From Phycisphaerae bacterium (GTDB taxonomy: Bacteria > Planctomycetota > Phycisphaerae > SM23-33): a DNA stretch of 64,000 nt. This document shows positions 8,687 through 18,034 of the stretch, piece by piece. The position numbers were made by a program, and so were the translations under genes. The first letter of the stretch is position 1. Each line of letters opens with the position of its first letter. The notes under the pieces were generated by a model. It made no database searches. It was not told the origin of the DNA and saw nothing but the letters and a program-made list of their open reading frames with translations. The stretch spans positions 1 through 64,000 of the forward strand of contig JASLNT010000010.1 of NCBI GenBank assembly GCA_030745875.1. The letters are read 5' to 3'.

Positions 8687-10234
8687 ATGATGAAAAGACG
8701 CGATTTTATGAAGACAGTTTCGCTGGCCGCCAGCGCCGCCGCCCTGCCCAGGATCGCTTCGGGAAGAGACAAATCAAAGGCCCCGAACATCATCTACGTG
8801 TTCGCCGACCAGCTCCGGGCCGACGTGCTCGGATATTCCGGTGACAAGAAGGCGATCACGCCCAATTTCGACAAATTCGCCGCCGAATCGATGAACATGA
8901 CAAACGCAGTTTCGGTGATGCCCGTATGCGCAGCGTACCGCTCCAGTCTTATAACAGGCAAGTACCCCAGCAGTACGGGAATGATCGTTAACGAGATCAA
9001 CATGAACCCCAACCACCGGACTATCGCCCACGTGCTGGGTGATGCGGGATACGATCTTGGTTATGTGGGCAAGTGGCATTTGAACGATCAACACCGGCGC
9101 CCCACGCCCAAAGGACCCGAACGGATGGGCTTTGACGGATTCTGGGCCGCCTACGGATTCAATCACAACAGCTACGGGTCGTATTACTACACCGACGACG
9201 ACGATGGCAAGCTCAAGCGCGTGGCGATCAAAGGCCACGGCCCCGAAGAGTTCACGAACATCGCGATGAACTATATCGACAAGGCGTCCAAGAAGGACAA
9301 GCCGTTCGCCATGTTTCTTTCGTGGAACCCGCCCCACGATCCATGGGGGCAGAGGAACGTCCCCAAAGAAAACTACGAGAAGTTCAAGGATGCAAAATTC
9401 GGACTGCCCGAGAATTTCAAATCCAAACCGGATCCCTACATGGACCGCTACCCGCGCTTTGCTCTGAGCAAGGAGAAATGGAACGAGAAGTTCCTGGAGA
9501 CCGGACTGCAGTCGTGCCTCCGAACCTACTATGCGATGGTGAACAACCTTGACGATCAGTTCGGGCGATTGCTGGCGAAGCTCGACAAGCTCGGAATCGC
9601 CGACAACACGATCGTGGTCTTCAGTTCCGATCACGGCGAGATGTTCGGTTCGCAAGGGCGAATGTTCAAACTGACGTTCTACGATGAAGCGGCGCGGATA
9701 CCGATGCTGATTCGCTATCCGGGCAAGGTCAAGAGCGGGACATCCGATGCATGCATCAACACGCCCGATATCATGCCCACGCTGCTGGGCCTGGCGGATC
9801 TGGGCGGGAATATCCCCAAAGAAGTCGAAGGCTCCGATCTGAGCGCCGTGATCCGGGGCAAAAGCGGCGCCGAACCGGACGCCGCGTTCATGCAGGGACT
9901 CGGGCACACCTACCGGTGGATCGACGGATTCGAATGGCGGGCCGTCCGCGACAAGCGATTCACCTACGCGAAGTATCTGCGAGACGGAAAAGAACTGCTG
10001 TTCGATCGAAAAAAGGACCCGCTCTCGAAAACGGACGTAGCAGGCGACCGGGCGTACAGGGACGATCTGGCCCGCCTGCGTAAAACCATGAAGAGCAAAA
10101 TGACCGAACTGAAGGACGAATTCAAGCCCTGCTCGTGGTACCGCGACAACTGGATGTACAAAAAGTACAGCATCAAAGCCGGAGCAAAAGGCAAATTCGG
10201 CCCGCTACCGCCGATCGAACCGAAAAGGAAGTAG
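8687..10234 (+). CDS. Secreted sulfatase (S1 family), copy 1
   Basis: A 515-residue sulfatase with a Tat-like start (MMKRRDFMK) and an alanine-rich signal. The formylglycine motif is CAAYR at residues 81-85 (Cys81), a variant of C-x-A/P-x-R with Tyr in the Ser position, followed by SSLITG. Metal-ligand segments DQLRAD (near residue 41) and SSDHGEMFG are present. The start at 8687 has GAGGCGAAATC upstream; an ATG follows immediately at 8690. The upstream neighbour is the redox protein; downstream it converges with the sulfatase operon at 10277-19597. The substrate is unknown, with a sulfated polysaccharide likely. Confidence 0.9.
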   Translation: MMKRRDFMKTVSLAASAAALPRIASGRDKSKAPNIIYVFADQLRADVLGYSGDKKAITPNFDKFAAESMNMTNAVSVMPVCAAYRSSLITGKYPSSTGMIVNEINMNPNHRTIAHVLGDAGYDLGYVGKWHLNDQHRRPTPKGPERMGFDGFWAAYGFNHNSYGSYYYTDDDDGKLKRVAIKGHGPEEFTNIAMNYIDKASKKDKPFAMFLSWNPPHDPWGQRNVPKENYEKFKDAKFGLPENFKSKPDPYMDRYPRFALSKEKWNEKFLETGLQSCLRTYYAMVNNLDDQFGRLLAKLDKLGIADNTIVVFSSDHGEMFGSQGRMFKLTFYDEAARIPMLIRYPGKVKSGTSDACINTPDIMPTLLGLADLGGNIPKEVEGSDLSAVIRGKSGAEPDAAFMQGLGHTYRWIDGFEWRAVRDKRFTYAKYLRDGKELLFDRKKDPLSKTDVAGDRAYRDDLARLRKTMKSKMTELKDEFKPCSWYRDNWMYKKYSIKAGAKGKFGPLPPIEPKRK

Positions 10235-10276
10235 CCCCAAATCCCCGCCGATGAGCACTAGCGAGAGCTCTGTCCT

Positions 10277-11989
10277 CTATTCAGCGGAGCCGCGAAAGTC
10301 AACGACAACGTTGTCGATTAGCGTTTTGGCGCCTTGGCGGGTGAGTTTGCCTCCGGCCGGTGCGATAACAATAAGGGCGGCGCTGTCGGCGGTGAGGTCG
10401 ATGGCGACCAGACCGGAGACGTTCTTCTTTACGAATTCATTTCTGACCGCGTCGTAGAGATCTCGCGGCTTGGCGCCGACCTGAATCTTGACGGTTTTCG
10501 CTTGCTTGTACGGGTTGAAGTACAGGTAAGTCGGATACGCCTTGCCCGCAAACGAATCGGTGGCTAGGCAGTCCAATTGCAGGATGTACTTCACGTTAGT
10601 GGTCCGCACGATCCCTCCGAACACTCCGACAAGCGCCGAACCGTAGAGACCGTAATCGGTCTTGAACGCCCACTTGTGCGTCATCGGATCGCCGCCGGCG
10701 AAGAAGGCTTCACCACGGCGCCAATGATGACGCAAGCCCTCGTACGCAATCACGTGCTTGGGATCGCCCTTCCAGTCCGGACACGACTGACGCTCGGGCG
10801 GATGTGCGTCGGAATAGAAGAGGCGTGCGGCGTTGGCGGCGTTCAACATCCATTTGCCAATCGCACGGGAGTATCGTTCGTCGTACCTGACCATCGGAAC
10901 CATCGGCCAGGCCATCGCAAATGTATTCATTGCAAACGCGTACCCACCGCCCGCTTTGCGATGCGGCGGGCGATTAATACCGCCCACAAGCCCGTGACAA
11001 TCGTGGCCGGCCCAGTTGGCGGAAATTACTCCCATATCCGGCCGGACCACGCTGGACTGGTCGAAACACCAGTTGACGAACTTGCCAAGGTCATAGCTCC
11101 GCCCGAGTTCGGCGTTCATTCTCGCGGCCGTGTACGCTCCAAACGGTAATTGCACCTCGTAGTACGGATTGCCCTTCCGCTGGTGGAGGAACTGCATGCA
11201 CCAGTCAGCAGCTTTGAGATACTTTGGATCCTTGAACTTGACCCACGCCATGTACTGAAGCCAGGCGATCCCGGCGGCAGCGTCGGGCTCTTTCCATCGC
11301 TTGTTATCGACCGGTTTCATCTTCCGGAAATCGAAACCGGTATGATTGAAATCGGCCTTCCCGTTCTTCCCGCCCATCTCCCAGCACGCCTGGCGCCATC
11401 GATCGGCGGTGGTTTTCATAATAGGCGTCATCTTCCCCGTACCGGGATATCGATCCACGAGCGTGTAGAACATGATATGCGGAAACACGTCGTACCAGAA
11501 CGATCCGCCGGCGCGCGTATTGGGATGATTGAGCACGAGGTTCCGCCCGTTCTTCTTGTTGTAATACTGCTCGCACATCAGGACCCAGTTGTGCCGGCCT
11601 TTGGCTTTGTCGATGCCCGCGAAGGTCGCCCCGACAACCGATCCCATTGTGGTTATCCCTTCGTGGCTCGCCCCCTTACGGACCGGTCCCACGTAAGAAG
11701 GAATTCCGAAACCGCGCCGGTTCATGTTGATTTTACTGTCGTCCCACTGAATAAGGGGCAGGTGCTCGCCCTTGGCGTTGAAGTCGTATGCGAGCTTGTC
11801 AAACCCGCGCGCGGTCGCCGCCCAGTCTTTCATCGAATACGGTTTGGGGAAAGCGGGCATGCTTTCGATTCGAGGGACGTCTATCCGCCGGTCCGCCTGG
11901 CCTGAAGCAGGTCCGCCGGCGCAGGCGAACGTCACCAGAGCAACCAGCCATCCGGCCCGGCCGATCACACTGCATATCCTCGACATCAT
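10277..11989 (-). CDS. Secreted protein of unknown family, last gene of the sulfatase operon
   Basis: A 570-residue exported protein with an N-terminal signal ending near ASGQA. The mature part is rich in Trp, Tyr, His and Met, with helical segments of the kind seen in alpha/alpha-toroid polysaccharide lyases or glycosidases (for example AGIAWLQYMAWVKFKDPKYLKAADW, shown here only in part, and YAFAMNTFAMAWPMVP). The C-terminal 100 residues look like a beta-sandwich. No catalytic motif was recognised. Its start overlaps the upstream sulfatase stop (ATGA), so it is translationally coupled to it, suggesting joint action on one sulfated polymer. Confidence 0.7.
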   Translation of the reverse strand: MMSRICSVIGRAGWLVALVTFACAGGPASGQADRRIDVPRIESMPAFPKPYSMKDWAATARGFDKLAYDFNAKGEHLPLIQWDDSKINMNRRGFGIPSYVGPVRKGASHEGITTMGSVVGATFAGIDKAKGRHNWVLMCEQYYNKKNGRNLVLNHPNTRAGGSFWYDVFPHIMFYTLVDRYPGTGKMTPIMKTTADRWRQACWEMGGKNGKADFNHTGFDFRKMKPVDNKRWKEPDAAAGIAWLQYMAWVKFKDPKYLKAADWCMQFLHQRKGNPYYEVQLPFGAYTAARMNAELGRSYDLGKFVNWCFDQSSVVRPDMGVISANWAGHDCHGLVGGINRPPHRKAGGGYAFAMNTFAMAWPMVPMVRYDERYSRAIGKWMLNAANAARLFYSDAHPPERQSCPDWKGDPKHVIAYEGLRHHWRRGEAFFAGGDPMTHKWAFKTDYGLYGSALVGVFGGIVRTTNVKYILQLDCLATDSFAGKAYPTYLYFNPYKQAKTVKIQVGAKPRDLYDAVRNEFVKKNVSGLVAIDLTADSAALIVIAPAGGKLTRQGAKTLIDNVVVDFRGSAE

Positions 11990-13503
11990 CGCACCGCTCC
12001 CTTGGATTCAGCAGCGAAGAAATAGGTCGGGTATTTCCAGTTCATATTCTTCTTGTACTTGCCCGTCTTCCAGCGACTGTCCACTTCGGCTTTAAGGCGT
12101 TTGAGGGCGCCCGAATCGAGCAGCGGGTCTTTCGTACGGCGTCGCCAGTCGGCCAGGGCGGTTTTCAGTTCATCCAGTACGGCGCCATGTTCGGACTTCT
12201 CGGCGAGATTATGGAATTCACAGGGATCGGCTTTCAGATCGTACAGTTCGTACTTCGGCGCCACGCGCAGAATCTCGTACGCTCGGCGGATATGCGCCGG
12301 GGACTTCTTAAGAACGCTCTCGATTTCGCCCGGTTCGAAGAATCGATCGTTCGTGAACGCATATCCCGGATTGACCCGCCCGGCCAGCAGGTTAAGGACA
12401 AGTTTGTATCGCCCATTGCGAACCGTTCGCTGCGGATAGAAGTTGTGCCCCGAATGCAGGTGATACTCCGTGAAGAGATATTTCCGCCAGCCCCCCCGCT
12501 CGCCCCGCACCAGCGGAGCCAGAGATCGCCCGGGCAAACCAGCGACCGCTTCAGCCCCCACCGCAGCGAGGATCGTCGGCATGAGGTCAACAGTAGACAC
12601 CAGTTCATCGCGCACCTGTCGGCGTTTCATTCGCCCCGGCCAGGAGATTATCAGCGGAATTTTCACCCCGCCCTCGTATGAGGTGCGCTTGCCGCGAAGG
12701 ATATCGGCTCCATGGTCGCCCAGATAGATCACCAGAGTGGTGTCAGCCTTACCGGTTCTCGCCAGTGTCTTCAGCAGCATTCCGACACCGCTGTCGAGTC
12801 GGCTCATGCAGTTGTAGTAGTTTGCGGTGTTTTGTCTAAGCGTCGGGGTGTCGAGCCCGATCTCCGGTAAGACTTTCACGTCCTCGGGTCCGAGCGGTTT
12901 GGCGGGCAAGTTGTGCTGCTGTCGAATGAACGGGCGATGGGCGTCGTTATAGTTGACCATCAACAGGAACGGTTTATCGCTTGCGGAAATGAACTCCCCA
13001 GCCGTTTTCGCCTCCCATCGCACATCGCGATTGCCGAACCCCCCTTTCCGTCTCCAGTGACGATCCAGCGGAAACGCCGACTCCGGATTCACGTGTATCT
13101 TGCCTATCACACCCGTGGCGTAACCCGCCTCCTTGAGCAATCGAAAGATATTGGGCGTGTCCTTTCGGTACATTCGCAGTCCGTGGGTCGCCAGGCCGAT
13201 CTGCCCGTTCTGGTGCGTGTAGAGCCCGGTAAAGATCGACGAGCGGGACGGGCTGCATCCGGCCTGGGTGACGTAAGCGTTGGAGAACCGCACTCCGCGT
13301 GCAGCCAGAGCGTCCAGATGAGGCGTCTTTACGTACGGATCGCCATAGCAACTCAGGTGCGGACCGTTGTCTTCGGAGGTAATCAGCAAGATGTTCCATC
13401 GGCGCGGTTTGGCGGCGGCGGACTGAAGGGCTCGCGATGCGAACACTGATGCGGTTGTTAGTCCCAGCGTACTGCGAAGGAATGTGCGTCGATCCATTCT
13501 CAT
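11986..13503 (-). CDS. Secreted sulfatase (S1 family, heparan-N-sulfatase-like), copy 2
   Basis: A 505-residue sulfatase with a signal beginning MDRRTFLRS and a formylglycine motif CSPSR (Cys83) followed by SSIFTG. The N-terminal ITSEDNGPHLSCYG segment and the later YLGDHGADILRGKRTSYEGG are typical of sulfamidase-like S1 sulfatases. It overlaps the upstream sulfatase by four bases and the downstream unknown gene by four bases, both ATGA. A second in-frame ATG lies two codons in. Predicted to be periplasmic or secreted; substrate not determinable. Confidence 0.9.
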   Translation of the reverse strand: MRMDRRTFLRSTLGLTTASVFASRALQSAAAKPRRWNILLITSEDNGPHLSCYGDPYVKTPHLDALAARGVRFSNAYVTQAGCSPSRSSIFTGLYTHQNGQIGLATHGLRMYRKDTPNIFRLLKEAGYATGVIGKIHVNPESAFPLDRHWRRKGGFGNRDVRWEAKTAGEFISASDKPFLLMVNYNDAHRPFIRQQHNLPAKPLGPEDVKVLPEIGLDTPTLRQNTANYYNCMSRLDSGVGMLLKTLARTGKADTTLVIYLGDHGADILRGKRTSYEGGVKIPLIISWPGRMKRRQVRDELVSTVDLMPTILAAVGAEAVAGLPGRSLAPLVRGERGGWRKYLFTEYHLHSGHNFYPQRTVRNGRYKLVLNLLAGRVNPGYAFTNDRFFEPGEIESVLKKSPAHIRRAYEILRVAPKYELYDLKADPCEFHNLAEKSEHGAVLDELKTALADWRRRTKDPLLDSGALKRLKAEVDSRWKTGKYKKNMNWKYPTYFFAAESKGAVR

Positions 13504-15011
13504 TGTACGGTCCTTGCTCGATCACCGTCCTTGCCGGGCGGCAAGGCGGCGCGCCAACCGCCGTGGAGCAGTTTGCTCAACGCCTCTACGGTTGTTTTAT
13601 GCTCGGCGCGGGGAGCAATATTGAGCATTTCCTTCGCATCGCTGCGGTGATCGTACAGTTCGCGCGCAACGATCTTTTTCGTATCCCAAATGCGCCACTC
13701 AACATAACGATATCGATCAGTGCGGATTGCGTAGCCCATGATCTGGCCGTGCTTGCGGTGACGGTGGCTGGTGCGATTTCGGGGATATTGGGAGAACGCT
13801 GCTTTCTTCCACGGCCGATCCGGTTTGGATAGCAGAGGGGTCATGCTCACGCCTTCCAGACCTTTGGGAACGGACAGTCCGCAGACACCGGCGAGCGTTG
13901 GGTAGATATCGACAAACTCCACCAACGCCCGGGTCCGCCGACCGGTATTGGGCTGGCCGGGAACGCTCAGAATCAGCGGAGCCCGTGCGGACCACTCGTA
14001 ATTGTTGGCTTTTGCCCACAGGCCCTGCTCGCCCAGATGGAAACCGTGATCGCCCCACAGGACCACAACGGTATTGTCTCTCAGGCCCAGACGGTCAAGT
14101 TCCTTCAGCAACCGTCCCACCAGGTCGTCAATGTAGCTCACGCACGCATAGTAACCGTGTCGCAACTTCCGCACCTTTGCGAGCGGGATCTTTCCGTCCC
14201 GGGGAATATCGCGATAGCCCTCCAACTCCCGCCAGCTTCGCACCGCCAATTCCGGCGCACCGGCCGGATGCTCCGCAGATTCCGGGGCGGGTATCTTGGC
14301 ACGATCGTACATGTCCCAGTACTTCTTCGGGGCGCAGAAAGGCAGATGCGGTTTGCGAAAGCCCACCGCCAGGAAGAACGGCTTGGATTTCTTCTTCAGT
14401 TCACCCAATGCCCCTACCGCCCGACTGCAAACGATCTGATCGATATAGACATCGCCCGAGACCAAACCCGCTTCGGTCGAATCCCGTTTGAGCCCCCTTC
14501 CCTTGAGATTTTCCGGATTTGCATAGCGAACTTTCGGGCTCAGAGCGACAGCGTGTTCGGCCGGTTCGGACCAGGAAGGCTCGTCGCGAGACGCCCGCCC
14601 CCCGCCGTGATATATCTTACCAATACTCCGCGTATGGTAACCGCCAGCCTTAAAATGCTGAGGCAGCGTAATCGCTTCAGGCAGAGCGTCACGAAAATGA
14701 GCCGCCAGATCCCAAACTTTGATTGTATCGGGTCGCAATCCGGTCATCAGCGACTGGCGCGACGGTGAGCAGACAGCCTGCTGACAATACGCACGCTCGA
14801 ACACCATACCGCGTTTGGCGAGAGCGTCTATATTCGGGCTGAGCACGGTCTTGTCGCCATAACATCCCAGCATCGGGCGAAGATCGTCGACCGCGATGAA
14901 CAACACGTTGGGTTTAGAGGCGCCCCGAACGGCGCCCGAAGACCCGGCCGCCATGGTCGCCGCTCCCAAGCCCGCGATCTTCAGAAAATCTCGTCGCGAG
15001 AGTTTTGTCAT
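13500..15011 (-). CDS. Secreted sulfatase (S1 family, iduronate-2-sulfatase-like), copy 3
   Basis: A 503-residue sulfatase with a Tat-like signal (LSRRDFLK), metal site VDDLRPMLGCYGD, formylglycine motif CSPSR (Cys81) and a VLWGDHGFHLGEQG segment; together these match the iduronate-2-sulfatase group. The segment GFRKPHLPF is also typical of that group. It overlaps both neighbouring sulfatase genes by ATGA. The sugar specificity is an inference from group similarity only. Confidence 0.9.
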   Translation of the reverse strand: MTKLSRRDFLKIAGLGAATMAAGSSGAVRGASKPNVLFIAVDDLRPMLGCYGDKTVLSPNIDALAKRGMVFERAYCQQAVCSPSRQSLMTGLRPDTIKVWDLAAHFRDALPEAITLPQHFKAGGYHTRSIGKIYHGGGRASRDEPSWSEPAEHAVALSPKVRYANPENLKGRGLKRDSTEAGLVSGDVYIDQIVCSRAVGALGELKKKSKPFFLAVGFRKPHLPFCAPKKYWDMYDRAKIPAPESAEHPAGAPELAVRSWRELEGYRDIPRDGKIPLAKVRKLRHGYYACVSYIDDLVGRLLKELDRLGLRDNTVVVLWGDHGFHLGEQGLWAKANNYEWSARAPLILSVPGQPNTGRRTRALVEFVDIYPTLAGVCGLSVPKGLEGVSMTPLLSKPDRPWKKAAFSQYPRNRTSHRHRKHGQIMGYAIRTDRYRYVEWRIWDTKKIVARELYDHRSDAKEMLNIAPRAEHKTTVEALSKLLHGGWRAALPPGKDGDRARTVQ

Positions 15012-16552
15012 CCGCTCTTCTTTCCTGTTTTCTTATGGGTCCAACTGTACGTTTCCGGATCGAAACGATATGCGCCCTTTGACGGAGCGTTTGGGGCGAA
15101 CTGTTTCGGAATCCAACGGGCCAGGTCCGCTATTACCGCTTTGTACTTCGGACGACCGGCGAGATTAGTCCACTCGTTGGGATCGTTGTCGTGATCGTAC
15201 AACTCCTGTCCGCCGTCGGAGTAGCGGATGTATCGCCATCGTTGCGATCGCACGGCGCACTGGCCTCGACGGTACGCCGTCACCGCCGGACGCTCTCGCT
15301 CGGCGTTCGGATTTCGCAACAGGTCCGCAAGGCTCTGTCCATCCAACTCCGGTTTCGGCTTCAGGCCGCAGAGGTCGATCAGAGTAGGGTATATGTCGAT
15401 CAGGCTCACCGACCGATTGCAGCGACCGCCCGCTTTTGCGACGCCCGGAGCGGAGATTATGAACGGTACGCGAGTAGCCTCCTCCCAGAGCGTCATCTTG
15501 TGCCAGTGCTTCTTCTCCCCCAAATGCCAACCGTGGTCCGACCAGAACACGATAATGGTGTTGTCTGCATATGGGCTTCTCGCCAGCGCGTCGAGCAGGC
15601 GTCCGAATTGGGCGTCGGCGAACGTAATGCTCGCCAGATACGCCTGCACGGCGGCGGGGCGCTTCCCGACTGATGTGATCTTCTCCAGGTCGCTGCGGCG
15701 GGCCTTTGACAGTGCTCGACCTTCCCGAGGAATATCGTCCAGGTCGTCGGCGGGAGCCTCGGGCAGCTTGATCTTGTCCAGCGGGTAAAGGTCGAAGTAC
15801 TTTTTCGGTACGTACCATGGCAAGTGCGGCCGGAATATACCGCACGCCAGGAAGAACAGTTTGCCGTGTTTCCGTTGCAGATACTCGATGGCGAAGTCGA
15901 CCGTTTTCGCGTCGTCGTAGTCGGCCTCATCCTTGTCGGGCAGCGAGCCCCAGTCGTTTTCGTGGGGCAGGCCCTTGACGCGACTGAACGGGAAGCCCTT
16001 CGGCGGAGGACCGACTTTGGACCACGGGTAATTCAATTTCGCCCCGCGATACCACGGATCATCGCGAAAGACCAGGCGCTGGAACTCGTCCCACTGGGAA
16101 GGCGGGTTGTTGCCGGCTGTGTGATGGAATATCTTCCCGGCGCCGGCGACCTTGTATCCGTGAGTCCGGAAGTGCAGCGGGATCGTAACCAGAGCGGGCA
16201 TGTGCGGCTTCCACCACTGCCCATTATTGTAAATACCGCTGGTATAAGGCATCAGACCTGTCATGACCGCCGTCCGACTCGGGCAGCACACAGGCGACGC
16301 GCAATACGCGCGGGTGAACTCCACGCCCATCTTCGCAAGTCGCTGCTGATTGGGCGTGTGAACCTTGCCCGCATAACCGTTCAGGCCGGCCGTCCAGTCG
16401 CGCATGTCGTCAACGGCCACAAACAGAACGTTGGAGCGCGGGGCGGACTTTTTCGCCGCCGCGAGCCATCCGGGAAACGACACCGCAGCAGCTCCCAGCC
16501 CGAGCGTGCAGCGTAAGAAGGTGCGGCGACTGGCTCGCTTATCTTCGCTCAT
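15008..16552 (-). CDS. Secreted sulfatase (S1 family, iduronate-2-sulfatase-like), copy 4
   Basis: A 514-residue sulfatase starting MSEDKRASRRTFLR with a signal. The active-site motif is CCPSR at residues 89-93; Cys89 is the predicted formylglycine, with a second Cys in the variable position. VDDMRDWTAGL and FWSDHGWHLGEKKHW supply metal and sulfate ligands. The start at 16552 overlaps the previous stop by ATGA; a longer frame to 16621 lies inside the upstream gene and is rejected. It has the iduronate-2-sulfatase-like layout, as copy 3 does, but is clearly diverged. Confidence 0.9.
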   Translation of the reverse strand: MSEDKRASRRTFLRCTLGLGAAAVSFPGWLAAAKKSAPRSNVLFVAVDDMRDWTAGLNGYAGKVHTPNQQRLAKMGVEFTRAYCASPVCCPSRTAVMTGLMPYTSGIYNNGQWWKPHMPALVTIPLHFRTHGYKVAGAGKIFHHTAGNNPPSQWDEFQRLVFRDDPWYRGAKLNYPWSKVGPPPKGFPFSRVKGLPHENDWGSLPDKDEADYDDAKTVDFAIEYLQRKHGKLFFLACGIFRPHLPWYVPKKYFDLYPLDKIKLPEAPADDLDDIPREGRALSKARRSDLEKITSVGKRPAAVQAYLASITFADAQFGRLLDALARSPYADNTIIVFWSDHGWHLGEKKHWHKMTLWEEATRVPFIISAPGVAKAGGRCNRSVSLIDIYPTLIDLCGLKPKPELDGQSLADLLRNPNAERERPAVTAYRRGQCAVRSQRWRYIRYSDGGQELYDHDNDPNEWTNLAGRPKYKAVIADLARWIPKQFAPNAPSKGAYRFDPETYSWTHKKTGKKSG

Positions 16553-18003
16553 GACGAGGACCCTTGCGGACGATACTTCGGATTCGGCTTGGGCATTTGG
16601 ACGTTGGCGTCTTTGCGCCACTGCTCAAGCATTCGGCGCAGGGCGTTGGCCTTGTCGGGCATCTTCGACGCCAGATCGGTCTTCTCGCTCAGATCGTCTT
16701 TCAGGTTGTACAACTCCACGCGGTTGTCCTCGAGGAACTCTATCAGCTTCCAGTCGCCCTTGCGAATCACGCTGCACGGCCTTGCTGCGTTGGGATGTCC
16801 TGCGCCAATGTAATTCGGAAAATGCCAATACAGCGCATCCCGTTTGAGACCTCCGCTCTGTTTCAGCAGAGGCACGATGTTCTTACCGTCAATATGTTGC
16901 TCCGGCCGCAGCGGAAGGCCGGCCATCGCGAGCATCGTCGGATAGAAGTCCGTGCTGATCACCGGCGTGGGGCATTGGGAGCCCGGTTTGACAACGCCAG
17001 GCCATTTGACAATCAGCGGCACGCGAATACCGCCCTCGTAAAAGTTGCCCTTATTGCCCCGCAGAGGATGGTGCGACGTGATCCTGCCATGTCCGCCGTT
17101 GTCCGACGCGAAAATAACCACCGTCCGGTCGGCGAGGCCGAGATCATCGAGCTTCTTCAACACCCTGCCGACGGATTGATCGACGCTCTCGATCATCGCC
17201 GCGTATCCCGCGTTCTTGTGGCGTTTGGCTTTCGGCTTCTTCTTGTACTTGGCAAGGATCTTCTTCTTCGCCTGAATCGGCGTGTGGACCGCATAATGAG
17301 ATAGGTAAAGGAAGAATGGGCGCTGCCTGTTCTTGTCAATGAACTTGACGGCCTCGTCGGTCAGCCTGTCGGTGAGGTATTCGCCCGGCTTGCCGTCGGG
17401 GAGCGTATTCCAACGTATGAGAGGATGTTTGGACGTCATGCGCCAGGAGCCCTGGTACGGGTGGAAGTAGTTGCCAGGATTGCCCATGTTGTTCCCCCCC
17501 ACGTTGAGATCGAAGCCCTGGTCCTCGGGATAGTACCCCTTGTCCCAGCAAACGTGCCACTTGCCCATCGACGCCGAGACATATCCGGCGTCTTTCAGGG
17601 CCTCGGCGATGGTGACCTCTTCCAGCGGGAGATTCTTGGTGTAGATCGCCGGAAGCAGAGGAAGAGGCCCTTTCAAGCGAGACGCGCCCTGGATGGGAAT
17701 GGCGTGCGTGATATGCAGGCGCCCGGGATACTTGCCCGTCAGAATGCTCGCCCGCGTGGGCGAACAGACACAGCTGGCCGCGTAGGCGTCGCTGAACCGC
17801 ATGCCGCCCCTGGCGAGCCGGTCGATGTTGGGCGTCTCGTAGTACCGGCTGCCGTAACACCCCACGTCAGTCCAGCCAAGGTCGTCGATGAGGAAGAAGA
17901 TGAAATTCGTCTTCTTTTTCGGAGCCTGTCGCCCTACCGCGGACGAACCGATCATGGCGGCCAGAGTCGCTCCCAGACCTCTTAGAAAATCACGGCGTCT
18001 CAT
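16549..18003 (-). CDS. Secreted sulfatase (S1 family, arylsulfatase-A-like), copy 5
   Basis: A 484-residue sulfatase with the start MRRRDFLRGLG (twin-Arg), the metal segment LIDDLGWTDVGCYG, formylglycine motif CSPTR (Cys80), GKWHVC and FASDNGGHG. The IDDLGWxDVGCYGSxYYETPNID pattern is typical of arylsulfatase-A-like planctomycete enzymes. A GGAGA site precedes the ATG at 18003; an upstream frame to 18102 lies inside the copy 6 gene. It is the second gene of the operon, 31 bases after copy 6, and is coupled to copy 4 by an ATGA overlap. Confidence 0.9.
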   Translation of the reverse strand: MRRRDFLRGLGATLAAMIGSSAVGRQAPKKKTNFIFFLIDDLGWTDVGCYGSRYYETPNIDRLARGGMRFSDAYAASCVCSPTRASILTGKYPGRLHITHAIPIQGASRLKGPLPLLPAIYTKNLPLEEVTIAEALKDAGYVSASMGKWHVCWDKGYYPEDQGFDLNVGGNNMGNPGNYFHPYQGSWRMTSKHPLIRWNTLPDGKPGEYLTDRLTDEAVKFIDKNRQRPFFLYLSHYAVHTPIQAKKKILAKYKKKPKAKRHKNAGYAAMIESVDQSVGRVLKKLDDLGLADRTVVIFASDNGGHGRITSHHPLRGNKGNFYEGGIRVPLIVKWPGVVKPGSQCPTPVISTDFYPTMLAMAGLPLRPEQHIDGKNIVPLLKQSGGLKRDALYWHFPNYIGAGHPNAARPCSVIRKGDWKLIEFLEDNRVELYNLKDDLSEKTDLASKMPDKANALRRMLEQWRKDANVQMPKPNPKYRPQGSSS

Positions 18004-18034
18004 TTCTGATCTCCAATTGCGCCTTGGTTTATCT

